DNA of 64,000 nt, taken from assembly GCF_003254395.2 (NCBI RefSeq), contig NC_037642.1, forward strand, positions 7,701,736-7,765,735. Reading direction: 5' to 3'. Every line of letters starts with the position of its first letter. Position 1 is the stretch's first letter. Of this stretch, positions 1 through 14,300 are shown in pieces. The notes under the pieces are model-generated. The model had not been told where the DNA came from. It saw only the letters and a program-made list of their open reading frames with translations, and did not search any database. The DNA is from Apis mellifera. Taxonomy: Eukaryota > Arthropoda > Insecta > Hymenoptera > Apidae. A program made the position numbers and the translations under genes.

Positions 1-2217
1 TGATCCGTGAAACGGATTTTTCATCAATCGTACGCAGACAGAAATATATATATATTTTTTCGAGACGAACGACGGTAACGATGTTCCTTCCAGGATCAAT
101 ATATCGTCGGATTATTGCGCGAAATTGAGGAAAGGAAAGCGTATCGATTTAATAGGCACCAGTAAAATAGTAAGAGCGCGGAAGTGAATTTTCGATCGGA
201 ATGCATTAAATATGCGCGCGAAATTATTCGTGGAAATATATCGAATGTGAATCGATTTTCCAGGCTCTAGGATCTTTTATTCATGCGTGTCTCACCCCAC
301 CGTCTATCAATTAATCGCACGCCAATCGAACGTTTATTAATTGATTTTTCTCCGGCAAGAGTCTCGATCGATATTGCGCTCGAACGACTTTTCCACGAAA
401 CCCCTTTCTTGCTCCCACGATTTTATCCGGCTCGGAAATTTTATTTTGGAAACTCGAGAGAGCTGAAAAGAAAAAAAAGAAAGAAATTGAAGTGGATCGT
501 TGAGTAAACGAGAAGAGATAGAAATTAATAATATACGTATATATATATATACATATATTTCTTCAAATACGTATCGCTCGTTTCCATGTTAATCAGTGGA
601 AATTGCAGTGGAACAAGCGTGCGTAATTTATGCGTTAATAAGGATTCCTTTTTTTCTTCCCTCCCCTCTCTCTTTTACTCGTAACTTAAAACCTCGCCTA
701 TTAAAGGAGGGACAGTAACAAGTTGGCCGTAGTAGTTATTTATAAACTGTCTCTCTGAAACCAGTCCGAGCTCATTCTCTGCCAATTTTTCCGTATTACC
801 TTTTCACGCCGTTTACACGGGCATAAATAAACATTACTCCCACGATTTTTGCACGAGAAACGAGAGGGGCGAGGAAGAAGAAATTTTCGAAATTTAAAAT
901 CTCGTCGAATTTAAACCGAGAATTCGAAACCGAGTGGAGAGAAGTGGTGGATAAGAAGGGCGGATAAGAAGAAAAATCGATCGATCCATCCTTAGGGATG
1001 TTGGATAATTGGGACGGTGGAAACATTAGAAGCCTCTTTTTCACAGGGTTTAGTAAAGCTACACCCTCTCTCGTTTTGTTTCGTATCTGCTCCATTTCCA
1101 TGAATAACAACCAGCGTGGAGGGACGCCACGGTCGGAGGCGGGTTGCAACCTTGCCTCGGGCCCAATAAAAGCGACAAAACGCGCCCGCTCCCGCTCTCC
1201 GCTGGAGCCGGTATAAGAAGAGAAGCGGCACGGTAACGGTACCCTGGAAGCCAAGGATACCCTCTCGAATGGTGCCGCAAGGATCAGGAGAACGAAATCT
1301 TTCCGTCTCTTTTTCAGGGGCCGCCTCACATGGCCGCGCGTGCGTCCGCCTTCCAAGGATCTTCCAACTTTTCTTATTCTTTCGTTAACCGACGACATTA
1401 ACGATTAATTTTTATCACCTTGATATACGCGATATTCCAACGTTACGTATGTTCTCTCGATATTTATACACGGTTGATCCGATATTTTCGATGCGTTTCA
1501 CGATATTCCTACACATATTCCGTGTGAAAAATTAGACAGAAAAATATATATATATTGGTGTACAAGAATTTTTCTAAGATTAAAAAAGCCTCCTAAAGAA
1601 GTGGAGAAGAAGTCTTGGCAGAGAGAAACAATTGGAAGGAAAGAAGTTGCTCAATTGCTAGTCGATCCGGAACGAAAAGAAGAAAGGAGAGAAACGTTAA
1701 AGGATCTCGTGTCTCTAGACACGAAAATTCCTGTTATCCCGGAGTTGTCCACCTGGCAATTTCAATTTTTCAATGGTATAATATGGGCGAGCCGAGTGTC
1801 GTCGAGATTCTGGGCGATTATTCGCGCAGAATCTGGTCCGAGTAACAAGCTGCGCATCGAGTACCTTCGAGATCCGCGTAACTACCGTTCTGTCACGTAG
1901 CTCGTTACGAGTCTCGCTCATTAGATCCACGGTGCAACCGGGCACGCGATCGAGCATCGAGTAAATCACCTTTCGCCCAAGGATCGATTCTCGCCCCCTT
2001 CTCCTCCGACAGTGCGAGGGAAAAACAATGCGGCAAGGAGGAAAGAATTTCGTTTCTAGTTCAGAGAGGAAATCAGTGAGAAAGATTATTAATGGAAAGA
2101 ATATTAAATCAATAATAATGAGCGATTTATCAATACAGTAATAGGTAAATCCCAGTTTTTATTAGAATATCTCAATTAAATTTCATCATTTATGGATCTG
2201 TGAATGTAGATTAGAAT

Positions 2218-2322
2218 GTAGATCTTCTTAACTGAATAAACACAGTGGACTAAAATTCTCTATCTATAAATTTATAAACGTAGATTTCCTAAATATTATA
2301 TAATATCTCTAAGAAGATCTAC
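2218..2322. repeat. 13-bp inverted repeats 79 bp apart (small foldback element?)
   Basis: GTAGATCTTCTTA (2218-2230) and TAAGAAGATCTAC (2310-2322) are perfect inverted repeats around AT-rich DNA. A clear target-site duplication is not visible, so a MITE origin is only possible. Confidence 0.6.
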
Positions 2323-4760
2323 TTTTAAACATATATTATATAAATATCACAGATTCTCTCATCCCATATCGTACCAACAGCATCGAAATTTTCATATCCA
2401 CTTTCGAACACGGATGGATCACAATAATTCTCGAAGATCGCCCGAAAAATCCTAATTTTCTTCAAAACGCCCTTCTTCGTCACCCTCCTCTCCCCTTACC
2501 CTCTCTGCAGAACCGAAATTGTTCGACTGCCCACGCCATTGTCTTCTTCCCGCCCGCGCCTCGCCTCGTTCCTTTTGCCTGGGCCCGGCTCGCGAATTAG
2601 AAATAAAAAGCTGTCCGCGGGCTCGTAGGAGGTGTGCGCCTCGCGGTGCGCGCTCGGATGAGAAAAAGAAGTTGCTTCGAAATAGGAGGGAGAGGGGAGA
2701 GAGAGAGGAGGAAGCATGTGTAAAGTATAACGTAACAGAGGGGCTGTGGCGAACGTTGGCCACGCTGGTGGTCCATTATACCGGTCTTCTTCTTGGCGAC
2801 GAGGACCAGCCTTTCTCGCAACTTTGTGCGACGCAAGATAAACCTTAAATTATCCAGATATTATCGCTCCTCCTCCATATTTTCTCATCAGAAATCTGCT
2901 GCATTTCCTGAAAAAGAGAAGGGAGAAAGTGATTGAGAGTCGGCCAATTTTGCTATTTGCGAGAGGTAGATTGATTAATTGAAAAGTGTAATGCACGTGG
3001 ATATCGATATTATATCGCCATGCATTCGTACGTGTGCATAATGATATTACTGATGAGCCCTGGAAGTCAGTTTTTTGAAACGTTCCAAGATTTATCGGTC
3101 GATTCATTAACAGGGTGGCGCGTAAAACATGCAAACTGTTGAGGAGGGAGGGAATAAAGTCGTAGAAAATTACAAACTCCTCCCGATGGTATCGCGGAAA
3201 CGCGGGTATTATTATGGAGAGGAGAGAATCGTCGAGGAGGAGGCAAACGGACAATTGAGACAACAGCGAGCCGGCGAGATAAAGCGTAATAACACCTATT
3301 AGACCGCTTCCTATAAAACTATCTGATAGTCACCTTAAAAAAAAAAAGAGGAAAAAAGAGAAGAAAAAAGAGGAGAGGAAAAAGAGAAGAGGGGGGAAAA
3401 AAATAATACGCAAACAGTGTAACGGATGACAGAAGAAGACCACTTTGCGCAGCTATTTGACCATACTTGCCCTTATCACGAGCGAACTGCCCACTTAACG
3501 ATATTGTTAAAAAAAAGAAAGAAAGAAAGAAAGAAAGAAAGAAGAAGAAGAAGAAGAAAAAAAGGAACCGGCGCGCAAATGTTTAATAATTTCCAAACGG
3601 TTCGATAACAGTGGAATCGGAAATAGCGAACGATATCGAAGCGAAATATCTGAATACGAAATTATTTCGCGCTGTAATATCGATTAAATTCCGTGCACAC
3701 GCTTTTGCTCGATAATGGGCGATAAGCGGGGGACCGGCCGGCCGATTCCTCCCGTGTTCCTGCCCGTGTTGTTTACCTTCGGGCAGGTGACGTTGAAAAA
3801 TAGGTTCACGAGGCACGATCGACGCCTGTTGCGAATCGCGGTGAAAAATCGCGCCAGGAATTCTACGGCCTCGATCGCATGCAAATGGATGCGCTCGCGC
3901 GTTTTTTTTTTTTTTTTCTTTCGAGAACGTTGGCTGGGCGAAGGAAAAAGGGGCACCGTTTGGGACGCGCCCTCTCTTTCCCCCCATTCAGGAACAGGAT
4001 TTCAGGAAGTATTTCTCTTGCATAACCTCGTTCCCCTTTTCTAGAATCAAAGAAATGCGTGTATTTGTTTTTTTTTCTTTTTTTTGCATCGGATGTTGCG
4101 TTGTAGTATATGCTCTGTTAGACTGAAATTTTCTTCTATTTTTTTTTTTTTTAGTAAATAAAGCTAGAAAGTACGAAGTTTGCACGAGAAATACATTAAA
4201 TTTACAATTTAGTTTGATTTGTTACGTAACTTGTGAAGTTTCTCGAAACGTTTCGAAACAGCAGGCACAATATTTTTAAAAAAAGTATAATATATGTTCA
4301 AAAATATAGAATTTTAATAATTTTCTAATAACAATGTTACAATTTTTTTTTTTCTTTACCACGAATAATACTTTAATACTACGCATTAAAGACCGTTTGA
4401 AGCGAGAAGGCGTTCTATTTCGAATACATTTAGATAACGGCACACGAAACGACTTTTATCGTTGGATTCTTTGCATATTCATGTATATATATATATAAAA
4501 AAAAGAAGAAGAAGAACAATAAGAAGGAAAATAATACGCATCTCGAATCGAAAGAAAGAACGAAATCGAATCGTCTCTCTCGAATCTCGATCTGATTCCG
4601 CCTCGACTCGAGGGTTCTTCTCAAAAGATCGAGTCACCGATGGCTTCGTTTAACATTAAAAATTATTTGGAAAAACGCAGGTGGCCGTGAAGGAAGCGGC
4701 GCATGCTCGTTATTCCCGGTCGGTTATCGTAAATCAAGCGCCGATTAACGTAATTGCCGG

Positions 4761-4815
4761 CTCGGATCGGCTCGGCTCGGCTCGGCTCGGCTCGGCCCGG
4801 CCCGGCCCGGCCCGG
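4761..4815 (+). repeat. Pentanucleotide array (CTCGG)n then (CCCGG)n
   Basis: Eleven 5-bp units: seven (C/A)TCGG then four CCCGG. The minus strand has four GGG runs spaced by CC, so a G-quadruplex is possible. Confidence 0.9.
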
Positions 4816-7000
4816 TCCCCCTATCTCCACGGTCTAATCTGTACGAATGTGAAATTGAAAATTTGCGGGATCGCGAAGGAGGGGAGAGAGGGAGAAAAGA
4901 ACGATGGCTAACGATGTCGCTTCCGCTGTTGGCCGCCCGAATAAATTTCCATCCTCGGGTCCTCCTCCAGGCCTCCCCTGTTTTTGCCTCGCTCGTCCCG
5001 CCAAATATGGCGACGCGTCGAAGCAAGTGTCGTTCTGGCTATCGTTTAAGGACAAGAAACACGGTGGACGCGTGTTGCGCAAACGTGTTAGAATAATGCT
5101 TAACCGTGGCCGGATCGGTCTCGTCGCTATCGTGGAGAGATTTATCGTGGAAATATTGGCCTGTATCGAAGATATAAATCAAGGATGGCAGATGGAGGCA
5201 AAGATTTATTATGCAAGGATGTAACGCCTGTTACCCGCGCAACGTGGATCAAGTATTCAATGGAAATTCATTGTTATTCGCAACGATTATGCGTTCACTT
5301 ATTTCATTAGAATGAGAAATACCCGTTGTTTCCCTACTATACTCTTGTAACGCAACGATTTTCAATTTTCTCGCAACAACTTCGTGTACGTTAAACCGAA
5401 TTAACATTGGAAGAAGATAAGGAGGATAAAGGTGGAAAAAGGAATAGTAAAAGTATAAATTTATTATATCACGGTTGGTTAAATTTTATTGACTCTTCCA
5501 AACGGTTTAGATTTTCTACAACCGAGTAGCGCGCGATCTTGATATATCTTTCTTACTACTCTTCTCTTCGATAAAAAAAGAATGTTACATCAAAGTAATT
5601 ATGTAAAACAGAGTTAATTATATAAAGTACAGGTAATTAACCATCATATCTCGAGAAATATATCTCGATTTCTTTTATTACGAGCTATTATATTAACCGT
5701 AAATAAATAACGTGCACAATGTTCGTGTTACATATTTCGCGGATACACAACGCGCGTTGATTATCTAAATTTCCTAAGCTCCTATCCCACCCCCGCGTTT
5801 ATGAATTATCGCCCAACATATTCTCGCGATAAACGACAAATCGTGCGAACGGGAACAAAGCAGGGTCGCGGTTAAACCCGAGGCAGTACGTTTTCTCGCG
5901 CATAACGAAGTATTAAGATGATAGTGCGGCCTGGCACGGGCCATCAAAACGGCGGACTACCGTCTTAATAGCCCGAGATTTATAGTCCCGACGAGTCGAC
6001 GGAACGTCACACAGCCTCACGGGAGAAGGAGAGGGCCCTAACCTCGGCGTAACCTAACCCAACCCAACCCATGGTTCCCGGGTGCAGAAAAGAACGGCCG
6101 CGAGGTGTAGGTATAGCGTGTGTGTGTATATATATATAGGGACACGGACGAGGGAAGAAACACGAGGAGATCCGTGGAGGACGAGGAAAGGTCTCTTTCT
6201 CTCTCTCTCTCTCTCTCTGTTGCCACCGATTGCGAGTGAGCCAGTCGAAGGAGAAGAGAGGGGAAAAAAAGGAAAGAGAAGGAAAAAAGTGGAGGAAAGG
6301 GAAGAAAGAAGTTATCGCCTAGCCTGGGTGGTCCGCGAGGGAGAAGAAAGAGAGAAAAGGGCTGAGGACGATTTCTTTTGAAAAGGGAAAAGGGAAGCGG
6401 GCAATTCGAAAGTTCTAACTTGCAATTACAGTTTGGGATAATTTGGGAATTTGGATTTTTTTTTTGGGGGGAAAATTCGTCTCATTTATCGACTCTCTCG
6501 TTATTATTGTTATTTTCGTTATATTTTTGTTTGTCTATAATTTCCAATTGCAATTTTTATCAATTTTTTTCGTGGTTTGACGAGAATGTTCGACGGCAAT
6601 GTTTGTCGATGGCAAGTATCGCGCTGCTTAACAATATTTAAATATTGTCGCGTCGAGTGTGTTGGCACGTCGAACGTGCCAGAGGGTCGTAGATAAACCG
6701 TCCCTTGCTTGCACAGCGCTCTTGGCTACCGTGTACCGCAGCTTCTTCAACAATTTCCTGTTATATATATATACACACAGCCAGGGAAACGATGCTCGTC
6801 CGTTCTCGAACCGAAAGCGCCTCATCGAGACACCGTACATTTACGTTTCCTCTCCTCTCCACAGTTTCGCGCGCATTTTTCTCCACCTTCCGAAACACGA
6901 CTCTTCCAAATCTCTTCTTCTTCCAATTATGCGTCATAATATATCTACAAATTGTAAATTCTTCTATCTCTTCGAATTACATCTCCAGATTTATCCCTAT

Positions 7001-10000
7001 TCATCACATTTTTAATTATTGAAATCGAGATTCCACGTGTCTTTTCCACGTGAAAAATTCCCTTTTTCACTCCCTCGATAACGGCGGGGAAACTCGCGAA
7101 AATCCTCGAGAGAAAAGGAAAGGAAAGGGGAGGAGGCAAGATAAGGCGAGGTAGCAAATGGGCAATGAATAAGTGACACGCGATCGTGACAGTGGCCGGG
7201 ATCGTGGTGGTTGGAAATTAATTAGCGGGGAATGGGGGACGACGTCGGTGGTGGCGACGCTGTATTTTCGACGCTGGGCACACGAGCCACGACCGATAAT
7301 GAAGCGGTCGCGAATCGGCAAAGTGTTGCGGAGTCGAGTCGAGGTTTACACGGTGGGAAGAAGACGAGTGTATGCGCGATAGCGGCGAGGAGAGAGAGAG
7401 AGAGTGACGGAGGGATGAGAAGAGGAGGAGACCTCGGCTCGTAAATCACTGGACATCGATAAGAGTCGTCGCGGCGTCCGCGCGATGTCCCTCGTTAATA
7501 ATTGATACAATTAACGACCATTCATTAGAGTCCGCCGCTCGTGCACACATATGGATGGATGAAAGGAGAGGATTCGAGGTGCGCCGTCACGCGATTCGCT
7601 TTGTCGTTCCGTTGCGCTTTTGGATAACTTGCTACTTCTTCCTTATAGTGGATTACTTGACCGTGATCTTGATTGGTGTGTTTCGTCTATCGATGGATTT
7701 GTTTTTTTTTTTTTTTAGGAAATTGTTCACATCGATTAATAATTGGAATCGATAGACCAGTTGAATCAATGTTAAATTATGCGAATATGATGTGAATAAG
7801 GGATGTGATGGATTTGTTGTTGTTTTTTTTTTAAGATATTAATTAATTAGTGGGATTGGCCGATAATCGGATGTGTAACTCGATGTATATTAGTTCTTTG
7901 TTCTTTTTTGAGGAGAGGTTTTTTATTGTGTTGGAAAGTGTAATAAATTTGACGGTAATTGGGTATATTAATAACTAGCGATGCAATTATTATTGATATA
8001 TTGTGAATATTATAGATTATGCGCTTAAAATGTTAACGACATTATAAAATATATCCGTTCGTGTAATTGTCAGTTTTAGATACGGCTGCATACTTAAATT
8101 AATTGCGGTAGCGTTTCTATCAGCTTAGAGGAATCATTTTTATCGGGCTTGTTGCTCGGAAATTAAATAACCCGAAGATAAAACAAACTTTTAACGAGTA
8201 TGTAATTTCATAAAGTTTTTTAAACGCGTTCAATTTTTTTTTAAAATTAACTTTTAACATTTCATAGTGATGCGTAATCATTTTAATAACGCATTGTTTT
8301 TTTATCCCGATCGAATCATTGATTCCATCAAAATTCTCGTCTTATCCCAATTATATCATCCCTCCAATAAGAAAGATTTTATTCAACGACGATCCAATTC
8401 GATACAGAGAAGGAAATTAAAAATCTTTCGTTTCGAAATTTCATTCTGAATGGGAGCATGATGAATGGAAGAAGGTGAAAAATTAACTCTGTGGTGCAGG
8501 GAGAAATCACACGAACCTTGGAACCTTGTCTCGCAGTTTCGCAGGCGCGATTCAATTAGCTTGAACCGATGGCTCGTTTATCGGTTACAATTATTAAATC
8601 ATCGAGTCTCGAGTTCCTCCTCCTGTCGCGTCGTCGGCCACCGCGACCATAATTTATTTCGCTTCTTTCGCCTCGCGCGCCGCTTATCCATATTTCTATT
8701 TAGTATCACATCGGTCCGCGCGCGTCACCCGCAAGATTTACGACGTCGTAGATCCTCCTTACCGACTGGAAATTCCCTCGAATATCGACCGATCCCTCTC
8801 TCCTCTTTTCATCGATCGAACGACATATTCCCTTTGACCAAACCACGATTCCGCTCACAATCCGTTTATAACCGTTTTGACACGACGAAATGGATTCGAT
8901 CTGTTCCATTTCATGAATTTTTTCTTCTCTCTTCCGCCCCGTTGTTGCTTCCAACGGGGAAAGTGATCGTTGTACGCGGAGTTTTCGAACGCGTTGGCCT
9001 TTCGTTCGTGAACGAGGATCGATTAATACGAGTTGGCGAGCTTCTTGGGGTAAATCGAGCGAGTAGAGTAGAGTATGGAGCGAGTAGACGAGAAATCGCG
9101 CGGTTTGTAGGTGTCGTGGATGACGGGGTTCATTGGCGTAGATTAATGGGCGTCGTTGTCGCGTTAGCTAATTTGCGGCTCGGTTTGAGGATCGGTTTTA
9201 ATTAGATTGCTGCGTCTTCCCTGGTAATTTGAAGCTTTGTTGCCTCGTCTCCGTTCTTATTTACATTTTTCGTGAATAATGGGTTTTTCTTTTTTTTTTT
9301 TTGGATTTATATGATATACGTCATCCAAACACCCACGGGGGGAGGGGTTTGACGTTTAAATTATTCAACCATACCAATTTGTCCTTCTCTCATTACTACC
9401 GGATAATCAACGGGCGTTGCTTCGTTGCGAAAAATAAATTGAAAAGAAACTCGAAATTCTACACCCACTTGACAAATTTCTAAATCTTCTAGCAGACGGA
9501 TGGTATTAAGCTTTCGGAAATCGAATAATTTATCTTTATGCAATTTATCAGTTTGCGTCTCTTGAGTTTTGACTCGAGTCGTATTATATTGGAAGAGTAG
9601 AGTTTCCGAGACTTGTAACAGCCGATCCCCAATTATTTCGGGCGGCGTGTCTAATTCTGAAGTCTCGCGATCTGTCTCGTTCTCTTTAATTCGGGCAAAT
9701 TAGTTGGCATTGAAGGAGTACACTGGCCGCCAAAAGTTGCCGAATACCGTGCAATCGGAGGAAGAAAACCAGCGGCTCGGCCAACATTTATTCCTATCCA
9801 TCTTTTCGCGTTAAATTAATCATTAAATAAATGATACACCAGAAGAGTAGAAATTCTTCATCGAAGAATATTCTTCGATCTGTATAATTAAATTTAATCT
9901 CTCCTGAATTTTGAAAAATTCTCAAATTCCTTCGTTTCCTTTATTCCTTTCTTCTTTCAATTTAAAAAAAAAATTTTAAAATCCTATCCTCACCTTCGTC

Positions 10001-13000
10001 TCTCATCTATTTTCTTCGAACGAGGAAAAATCATAGGAAAACTACCAGCGATCCAATACGATCTTCGATTATTATCGTAAATAATAACGCGTTTCAAGAA
10101 ACACGAGCCAAAATATATTCAGCAATAGGATAAGACCTTGTGCACCCACACACCTTATGTATTCTCGGTTATATTCTCGAGGCTTCTCGTTCCTCGGCAA
10201 GCAGGGCGGGGAGGATGCGCGCAAAAAACAGAGGAAATCAGCGTGCGTGAATCGCGGAGCCGGTCGACACGTCGCTCATTTAACGCGCGTACGCGCCCCT
10301 ATCTCGGGCATGCATCAAATACGCTGGCGAGAGAAAGCCTCGTGGCCGTCGAATAACGTTGGAAAAACGCGGGTGAAGGAGGGGGGGGGGGAAGGCGAGA
10401 GGAATTGAAAGAGAGACGGTTTGGGGAGCCGTTTGGGGGGCGTCGCTTCCGACTGCGTCGTTCCTGTCTGCTTATAAATAACACCATCTCCCCGTTTCTT
10501 CGCAGTTTTTCTCTCCCGATCCTCTCCCCCCTCTCTCTGGCCCCCCCTCGCCCATCCTTGCTGCTGCACGCTGCCGCGCAAAGCTAATTAATATCACGTG
10601 ATGAGCGATCGAGGCAAAACCTCCTCTCCCGAGATCTTTGGGAAGAATGCGTCGTGGATGGAATAACGTCGTGTAAAGGGGGAGAGGGAGAGAGAGAGGT
10701 ATACATGTTGCAAGCGTCGTCGTGTACACTGGGCGTGATGGTGAAAAAAAAGTGGCGTGCAATTTCAGGAATGGACAAACGTGTAAACGAAAGCGAAGAA
10801 TAATAAAGGAAATTAGTGTCGTTGGCTTCTTGTGATCTTCTTCTGCATGTTGTTTCGTATTTGTTAATTTATAAAGGAGAATTTTTACTTCCTTCTTCGT
10901 TGAAAAATGGGAATTAATTTTTGGATCATCGTTCGTCCATCAAATATCAATCCGTATCGCGATTTCTATGAGATGTGTACACCGATATTCGGATATTTTT
11001 CTAAGAAAATTCCTAAAAGAAGAATCTATCTATCTTTCACCGAATATCTAACAAAAGAGCAAGAGAATTTGAATGATTCGAAGCCTCTAATTCGACACTC
11101 GAGATCAGATATTGTTTTAAAGAAAATTCGTGAAAGAGGAGCAGCGTCTTTCCTCAAATACCAATAACGAAAAATTGCGATTTCTAGCAAGAGAACTTGT
11201 TGGTGCTTCGATTCTCGAATTGACACGCGAGATCGCGTCGTATGTATTGGGTTGCGGCGATGGCGTGGCGATCGAGGGCGATGAAAACGCGCGAGGAACG
11301 TCGCTGTGTACCCGAGTACCGAGCAGATAACGAAACGGTCTGCGGAGGAGGAGGAGGAGGAGGAGGAGGAACGAAGGGGGCATTCTCCGCTTTCGCTCGG
11401 TCGAGAAGCAACAAAACCGCGGCTCTCGGGATATAGAGGACACATTGTGCGCGCGCGGACAAGAGGAGCGCGTGGTGGCGAATCGACTGCTCGCCTCGCA
11501 CCATCTCGTCAACTCGAGCACTCGCGGCCCTTGCGAGTGTTGCGCGCCCGTCCGTTCCTTCCTTCGTTCGTTCGTTCGTTACCGCCGCGATACCATCTTC
11601 TCTTTTTCTCTTCTCCGCGCTCTCGCTCCACGGCGTGCCTGCGCCCCTTTTTTCACCTCGCCCTCCTTCCACGCCCTCCTTCGCTTCCTCCTCCTCCTCC
11701 TCGAGACGTTGGCGAGTCGAGCGAGCCGAGAGGGAAAGAGAGAGATTCGATTCCCTTCTCGTTTTTCTCCTTTTTTCCGCTTCTTCGTTCGATGTGTAAA
11801 GAGAGAGAGATATATATATTAATCGTTTGAAAATATTACGACGAAGATGGAGAATTAAGATCGAATTCGAGAAAGAAAGATGAGGCACGCGAGGCAAAAT
11901 TTTATACGAGAGATTGTCAAATTATCTCCACGGTATAAAATGAAGGGAAGCGAGGATCAAAGAGGCCACTTCGTTATCGGTTATCCCGGTTGCTGCATTT
12001 CGATAAGGAAAAAGAGCTTAGAGAAAGAACGCGATGTTCCATAATAACGGTTTACCACGCTGGAGCACGCATCAATTAATTCTTCGTTTCGAATTACTTG
12101 GGTAATTGCGAGTAACGAGCGATCATCGATTCGCACGAAGGGAGAAAGACAATAAGGTTTCTCTATGCATCGTCAAGACACTCAAATCCGTCCAATTAAT
12201 TACCATTCCGATCCGAATTCTTTTATACGGTACACGTTTCAGAGAAGGTTCCTCGATTTCGATATTTAAACACGGTCACTTTTCCCTTCGTTATCCCCCA
12301 TGGTCCTTTTATATATTCAACGAATCAGCGTTATCCCATCGAACGAGAGGACGTGTTGACGATGTTGTTCCTTCATTGTAACTCTCCGCTCATTTATTAT
12401 CGCCGAGGGAGATTTCGATAGGAGAGGGACCTCTCTGCCTCTGTGGAAATTGATAAACCTTGCTGCCTTCATTATGAAAGTTCCCTTCGTCCCGATAACG
12501 TTCGAGATTTCGGGGATTTTTTTTCTTCTTCTTCCTTTTTCCTCTCTCTCCTCTGCCTTTGCGAAATCCCTTCCCTATCTCGGGATATTTCAAACATTTT
12601 TTTTTTTTTCTTTTCAATCGTCGAAGCTTGGAGAAAAATTTGTATGCATTAATAATTTCCCCATTACAATAAACTCCTCCTCTCGATCCAATCGTTGATC
12701 TCCGCGGCAACACGGCCCCCTTTCAACGTCCTTCGTCGCTGAACCACGATTTCACGTTCCACGTTCCATTAGAGGCTGATTGTTCGTATCGCGGTCGCGG
12801 TGGACGCACACGTGAGCCGATCGGTGCGTGTACCGAAAAGGAGAGTACCTCTCTGAGGACAGGAACAGGGAGAGGAGGAGGAGGAGGATCCCTGTTCGAA
12901 GGCCTCTCTCGAGTCTCGCTATCTGAGGGAGCACTCATCGCGGTCGCTTCGTTATCGGCAGCGCGGAATCATAATGGGCCATAATTGCATAAATATAATG

Positions 13001-13965
13001 TTAATTAACAATTAAGATTGCCGCTTTGCCTAATTGAATCGCCGCTCCTGCAGCCGCGCCCGGGGGAGGGGAGGGAGAGGTTCTCCTCTCGCTGCTCGAT
13101 CGGATTCGAGAAAGGTGGCCTCTCGAAGGTGGCTTTAAACGTAACGCCGTATCGGAAAATTATGCCGATGGCCGTGGCTCGAGTATGCACACGCTCGATA
13201 CCCGGACGGAGAAACGTGACCGTGTGTCGCCTTAGAAAAACGCGTATTTATATATATATATACGTACACGGTCTGGATGCCGATTCGGAGAAATAAAGAA
13301 GGGGGTGAAAGGACTGCTGGTCTCTTCTCAACTGAAAGTTGATAGCAGGATCATTCAAATGAAATCGTGCTTCGAGAGAATTATTCCAGCTCTTTTTTTA
13401 TCAATTATCGGAGGGAAAGAAAGAAGAACGTATTACGAATGTATATTTCTTTTTTCTGCAGATTATGCTTCTCTCGAGAGATTGTGACGAAATTGTTCAA
13501 CTTTCAATCGACCGTATCGAGACGTAATTTGCAGTAATAATTGCGAGCGTGAAAAAGATCAAAGTTAAGAAAAAGAAATCCGTTGTAATCGACCGTTTAA
13601 CGTTCTTCTTGACTTTGTAAACCGGTAGAGTACGAAGCGTGAAATTAATAGTTAACGGTCAAATTGAAAAGCGGCGAGGTATCGACATACGGTCGTTGAA
13701 CTGTTAGCATCCTATGCGTATCGATCGTGCACACGGAATTTCGGGGATGTAATTAGCGGCGTGTAGAGATGCAATAATAATTAATTCCCGTTAATCCTCG
13801 CGGAGTGAATCGACCGGTAGTCAACGGAGCTTTCCGTATCCGGGAGAAATAAATGGGGTTGTTTCCAGCCAGAAATCTTTCTTTTTCACCCTTTTTTGTG
13901 ATATTCTTCGCAACCTCATCCATCGCAAATGGACGAATATTTATTCTTTTGTTTTCTTGTTCCAG
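7001..13965 (+). other. Upstream hth intron, second half: no gene seen
   Basis: This runs up to the acceptor TTTTCTTGTTCCAG at 13965. It alternates AT-rich stretches (7740-8460, 9800-10130, 13500-13900) with GC-rich blocks (10150-10620, 11190-11720). Simple repeats include GGA at 11344-11372, TTCG at about 11563-11581 and CTC at about 11686-11704. The longest frame, 246 codons at 8465-9205 +, is Arg/Ser-rich with no recognisable domain and is treated as chance. Confidence 0.75.
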
Positions 13966-14016
13966 ATGGTACAAGCGATCCAGGTCCTCCGGTTTCACCT
14001 CCTCGAGCTAGAAAAG
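13966..14016 (+). CDS. hth: homothorax internal coding exon, 51 bp, HM domain segment
   Basis: This 17-codon exon encodes MVQAIQVLRFHLLELEK, which I recognise as the helix in the HM (Meis/Hth N-terminal) domain of Homothorax and vertebrate Meis proteins. The HM domain binds the PBC protein Extradenticle and helps bring it into the nucleus. The exon is preceded by a pyrimidine-rich tract ending in TTCCAG and followed by AAG|GTGAGT, a near-consensus donor. It is phase 0 at both ends, and the matching Meis exon is also 51 bp, which fixes both borders. The initial ATG is an internal Met codon, not a start. The frame runs on into the intron for about 46 codons, but that extension looks like chance. 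The first HM exons must lie upstream of the window. Confidence 0.97.
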
Positions 14017-14300
14017 GTGAGTGAAATTTTTGCGATTTCATTAAAATTGTGTTATTATTATTTTATCGCGCGATATATCGTAATATTTGAAAATAATATT
14101 GCGGGTTTATTTAACTTTCTTATCTTTTCGAGCTTTAAGTATCGATTAATTTAGTTTTAAATAATTGGCGAATTAATTACGTGTGTAATTGTTGGTGCAA
14201 TAAATTCACTCCGTGATTTAATATATAATTTAATTTTATTAATGATATTTACAATCTTAACGCTCGAGAAAATAAAAATAAGCGCGTGTGACCTTTGTGT

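Larger units (their letters stand above)
1..7000 (+). other. Upstream hth intron, first half in window: no gene seen
   Basis: This is inferred to be intron because the next exon (13966) is an internal phase-0 exon whose partner is not found upstream. It contains AT-rich stretches (for example 2100-2350, 4200-4400, 5420-5720) and purine-rich simple repeats (3511-3560, GAAA then GAA). There is a pentanucleotide array at 4761-4815, a short telomere-like string near 6050 (TAACCTAACCCAACCC) and a (TC)n run at about 6193-6219. A perfect octamer ATGCAAAT is at 3879-3886. None of the open frames resembles a known protein. Confidence 0.75.

Noticed and set aside
6045..6070. Telomere-like TAACCTAACCCAACCC
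   Set aside because: Only two units of the insect CCTAA repeat; too short to call an interstitial telomere array.
8465..9205. 246-codon open frame, + strand
   Set aside because: Arg/Ser-rich with no recognisable domain and no splice or promoter context; it looks like a chance frame in an intron.
11184..11897. 237-codon open frame, - strand
   Set aside because: Low-complexity Glu/Arg and Pro runs from GGA repeats, with competing frames on both strands.
13966..14154. Continuation of the 51-bp exon frame into the intron
   Set aside because: After LELEK the residues lose all Hth similarity and the GTGAGT donor is strong; unlike the later exon, the extension has no notable composition.
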